The notes under the pieces were generated by a model. The model did not search any database. It had not been told where the DNA came from and worked only from the letters and a program-made list of their open reading frames with translations. Below are positions 61,441 to 64,000 of a DNA stretch of 64,000 nt, piece by piece. Position numbers and translations under genes: made by a program. The DNA comes from Lophius americanus (taxonomy: Eukaryota; Chordata; Actinopteri; Lophiiformes; Lophiidae). The stretch lies in NCBI GenBank assembly GCA_037951165.1, contig JBBDHG010000187.1, positions 2,487,501 through 2,551,500 of the forward strand, in the 5' to 3' direction. Positions within the stretch are counted from its first letter, which is position 1. Each line of letters starts with the position of its first letter.

Positions 61441-64000
61441 GTCCCCAATTCATTAAAAAAACCTAATAGTAAAATCCAAATAATCTGGAAATGTACAATA
61501 ATCCTGATGAAACTCAACTGTTTCATAAATGAATAGTGCAGCATTATTTTACAGAGCAAGAGTATGGAGGTGACAGAAGCAAGATAGTAGCATGAGTTAA
61601 CCGTGTTGTTGTCCAGCAGCACAGAGAGCCATTCAAGCATTTCCCTCTTTGTTTACTGTGCATCGCCAACGCACCCAATGATGTCACATAGTCAGCTACT
61701 AATATCCAATTAGGGCTGGGGGGCTACATCCTCTTTAATTCTTCTCTTTCCCATGCTGGGCCAGTGGGATTTTGGATTAGTTTACAAAAATCTGACAAAA
61801 AACCTCTGATCCTGACAAAAAACAGAAAAGGCTTATTTTTCTTTTCTGAGCCACTTATGTGAATTGACACCGCCTTCCCTCCCTCTCTTTCCCTCCCCAA
61901 GAAATGCCGGTCATTCGAAGCATGTTAAATATGGTGAGTTTCATCAACTGAACCCACTCCTCAAGTCCTTCTAAATGTTCAAAAAATGTGTGAGATCGCT
62001 GAAAAAATATGTATCTAAATATTTTCTGGGAAATGAGTTATCATGGTAGATAATCATCACATACCTCTAACAGCATGATTCAACCACTATGAGGCAGGAA
62101 CTGACTGAAACCAGTGACATGCCTATTAAATTGTTCTTTCTCGCATTCAAACCCAAACGCAAAACTCAAACATGCTGTGTATTGATATGTAAAACACATG
62201 CCCGTGTCCAAGGGCTTGAAGGAGAGCTCGAGCTGAGGTTATACTTCAAGTAAAATTTGTTCAGTGGCTGAATATTGTAAGAAGTTGTAATTTCTGTATA
62301 AAGAGTGAGGAAATCCTGAAAAAGGCCTGATTTTAAGAACTGGTTCAGGAGGTTCTAAATGTTTAACACGCAACTGATTAACCTTTGTTTCTCTGATGTC
62401 TTTGTTAACTAACTACTGAGTTTGTTTTTCTCACTACGTAACCTCACGTCTTGGGCCCAAAAACAATATCTGCTATTCATCTTAGCTTCCAATATGTGAG
62501 ATCTGCTGCTTGTGAGAACACTTATCTAAACGTCTCAGAAAATCCTGATATGAGAGACAGACAGAACTGCAATTACAGTTGTGACAGACTGAACTGACAA
62601 AAGGTTGCCATACAGGAACATGTTTTTGTTATGAAAGGCCTAAAATCCCTATTCTAGAACCAAGTTCCATATTTGTACATAAGAAATGTAACACCCCATT
62701 GGATTGCATAACTGTTGACTCCACCATATCAAAGTCATAGTTAAGCCCTCCCCAAATGCCTGCTCCCTTCCTCAATCTGGACAACCGGCAACAACAACAC
62801 AAACACACATACTGATGGAATGTGGGGCCACAAGTGCATCCAATTTTCAGAGAAACGCACAAAAGAATCACTGCCACTGTTTGTGGTTTGGTGGTGCCGG
62901 TTTGCTATTGTGTCATAACATGCTCAGTCTCTGACAAGTTCCTACAGGCCTTACCTTTACGTAAACTGCTATAAAATTAAATTAAGATAATCTATTCAGC
63001 AGAACCTGTCAAAAACATGATTGATACACATTGAAATGAAAAAAAATAAATCAACACTTAAAATTAGTGCCCGAATGTGCCCTCACCATGTTTCATAATA
63101 TTTGAACTGGGTTAAGTAAACAATAACACTCGTATCCATTAAAAGATCTGTTCAACAATATTTTAAGTATTTATCACAAGAGGGCAAAGCAACAAACAGA
63201 CTGCATGAATGCAATTTGTGGCACACTAAAAAAGCTGTTTAGTTAGGCTAAACAATACATTTATATATTTTTAGGAATAGTCAAGTACTGTAATGCTGAT
63301 TTTTAAATGATTCATGCTTAGGATCATTCATTTTAGTTTAAGACTACATTTTTTAGATATGTAACTAGAATTTCTTAACTACTTATTACCTTGAGGGAGA
63401 GGATAGAAGCTCTCGACATAACTTGATTTAACCCAAAGTATGGTGTCCATGCATCTAAATTTGCTTTACTATAAGAAATTATAGTTAAATCACTGAAGTC
63501 TGTTTAATCCTGATTTTGTTTAAAGTCCAAATCACACAAGATTTTCAGTGTCATGTCATTTTTTTGAGTGACAACAGACAACAAATTCATCAGCATATAA
63601 CATATCCATTATTCCTTTGGTGAGCCCAGAGTAATGTATGTTGCTTTGGATGTATGCCATTGCGATAAGCAGACTTGAGAGCCAATGTAAATCCTTTTAG
63701 CATAAAAAACTCATATTGAAAGGGCACAACAACTGGATAAACATTTACTAGAAGCTAGAATGTATACGGTGTTTTAGGGGTTAGGAACAAGGTTTCATAC
63801 CAAAAGACACAAATGTACCCTGTTCTTGCTAGCTATAAAAGAAATGGAACTTTATGACATTCTACACCACTATAAATTCAAGAACATTGAATGGGTTGAC
63901 GTCATATCGTTATTTCTGGAAACATCAAAGCTTGCTCAAGCTTATGTAGGAACATATCTTGTTTTACGATAAAAATATATTTTTTGGAGTGGATATATAC

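Larger units (their letters stand above)
57605..64000 (-). other. fryl: sequence upstream of the first fryl coding exon, no coding exon seen
   Basis: About 6.4 kb of AT-rich sequence, most likely intron between 5' UTR exon(s) of fryl and its first coding exon. No conserved peptide, CpG-rich promoter or RNA gene could be recognised. It holds a palindrome at 59,224-59,260, a possible hAT-like remnant at about 58,840-59,420 and a dispersed repeat near 61,370-61,440. Confidence 0.55.

Noticed and set aside
62629..62877. Cys-rich open frame at the right end as a small gene
   Set aside because: No recognisable motif, low-complexity run of Cys/Leu, and no supporting splice or promoter signals.
1..64000. 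Bacterial-type systems, CRISPR arrays, rRNA or tRNA genes
   Set aside because: All supported genes are vertebrate with spliceosomal introns. No regularly spaced identical repeats or recognisable structural RNA genes were seen.

Overview
The window is vertebrate, almost certainly teleost, genomic DNA: genes broken into many exons by GT-AG introns, AT-rich introns, and fish-type Tc1-like and L2-like transposon remnants. Four protein-coding genes are recognisable by translation. In + order they are the 3' end of slain2 (+), slc10a4 (+), zar1 (+) and fryl (-). From memory, human 4p11-p12 has the same order and orientation (SLAIN2, SLC10A4, ZAR1, FRYL), which independently supports the four names.

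Layout. 1-3.02 kb holds the last two exons and 3' UTR of slain2. 3.2-7.4 kb is a graveyard of mobile elements: an L2-like LINE, a Tc1-like element on the minus strand, and a MITE-like repeat. 7.8-10.4 kb holds the upstream region and three coding exons of slc10a4. A minisatellite and a small MITE with matching ends lie at 10.6-11.9 kb. 12.06-14.65 kb is the four-exon zar1 gene. 14.8-17.3 kb is the tail-to-tail spacer between zar1 and fryl, with another decayed Tc1-like transposase. 17.3-57.6 kb is fryl, read right to left. 57.6-64 kb is most likely the intron or upstream part of fryl, without a recognisable coding exon.

I rebuilt fryl exon by exon. Sixty exons join in frame with GT-AG borders and matching phases, giving about 3,078 residues from the ATG at 57515 to the TGA at 18892. 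There is no frameshift or internal stop. Three more exons (33, 45 and 9 nt) fit the frame and look like optional cassettes. One 18-nt microexon appears to be constitutive.

The genes are not an operon and do not act in one pathway. slain2 is a microtubule plus-end factor, slc10a4 a vesicular SLC10 carrier-like protein, zar1 an oocyte maternal-effect RNA regulator, and fryl a giant Furry-family scaffold. No undescribed multi-gene system is visible. The most interesting material is the set of very small fryl exons, and the repeat structures around slc10a4.
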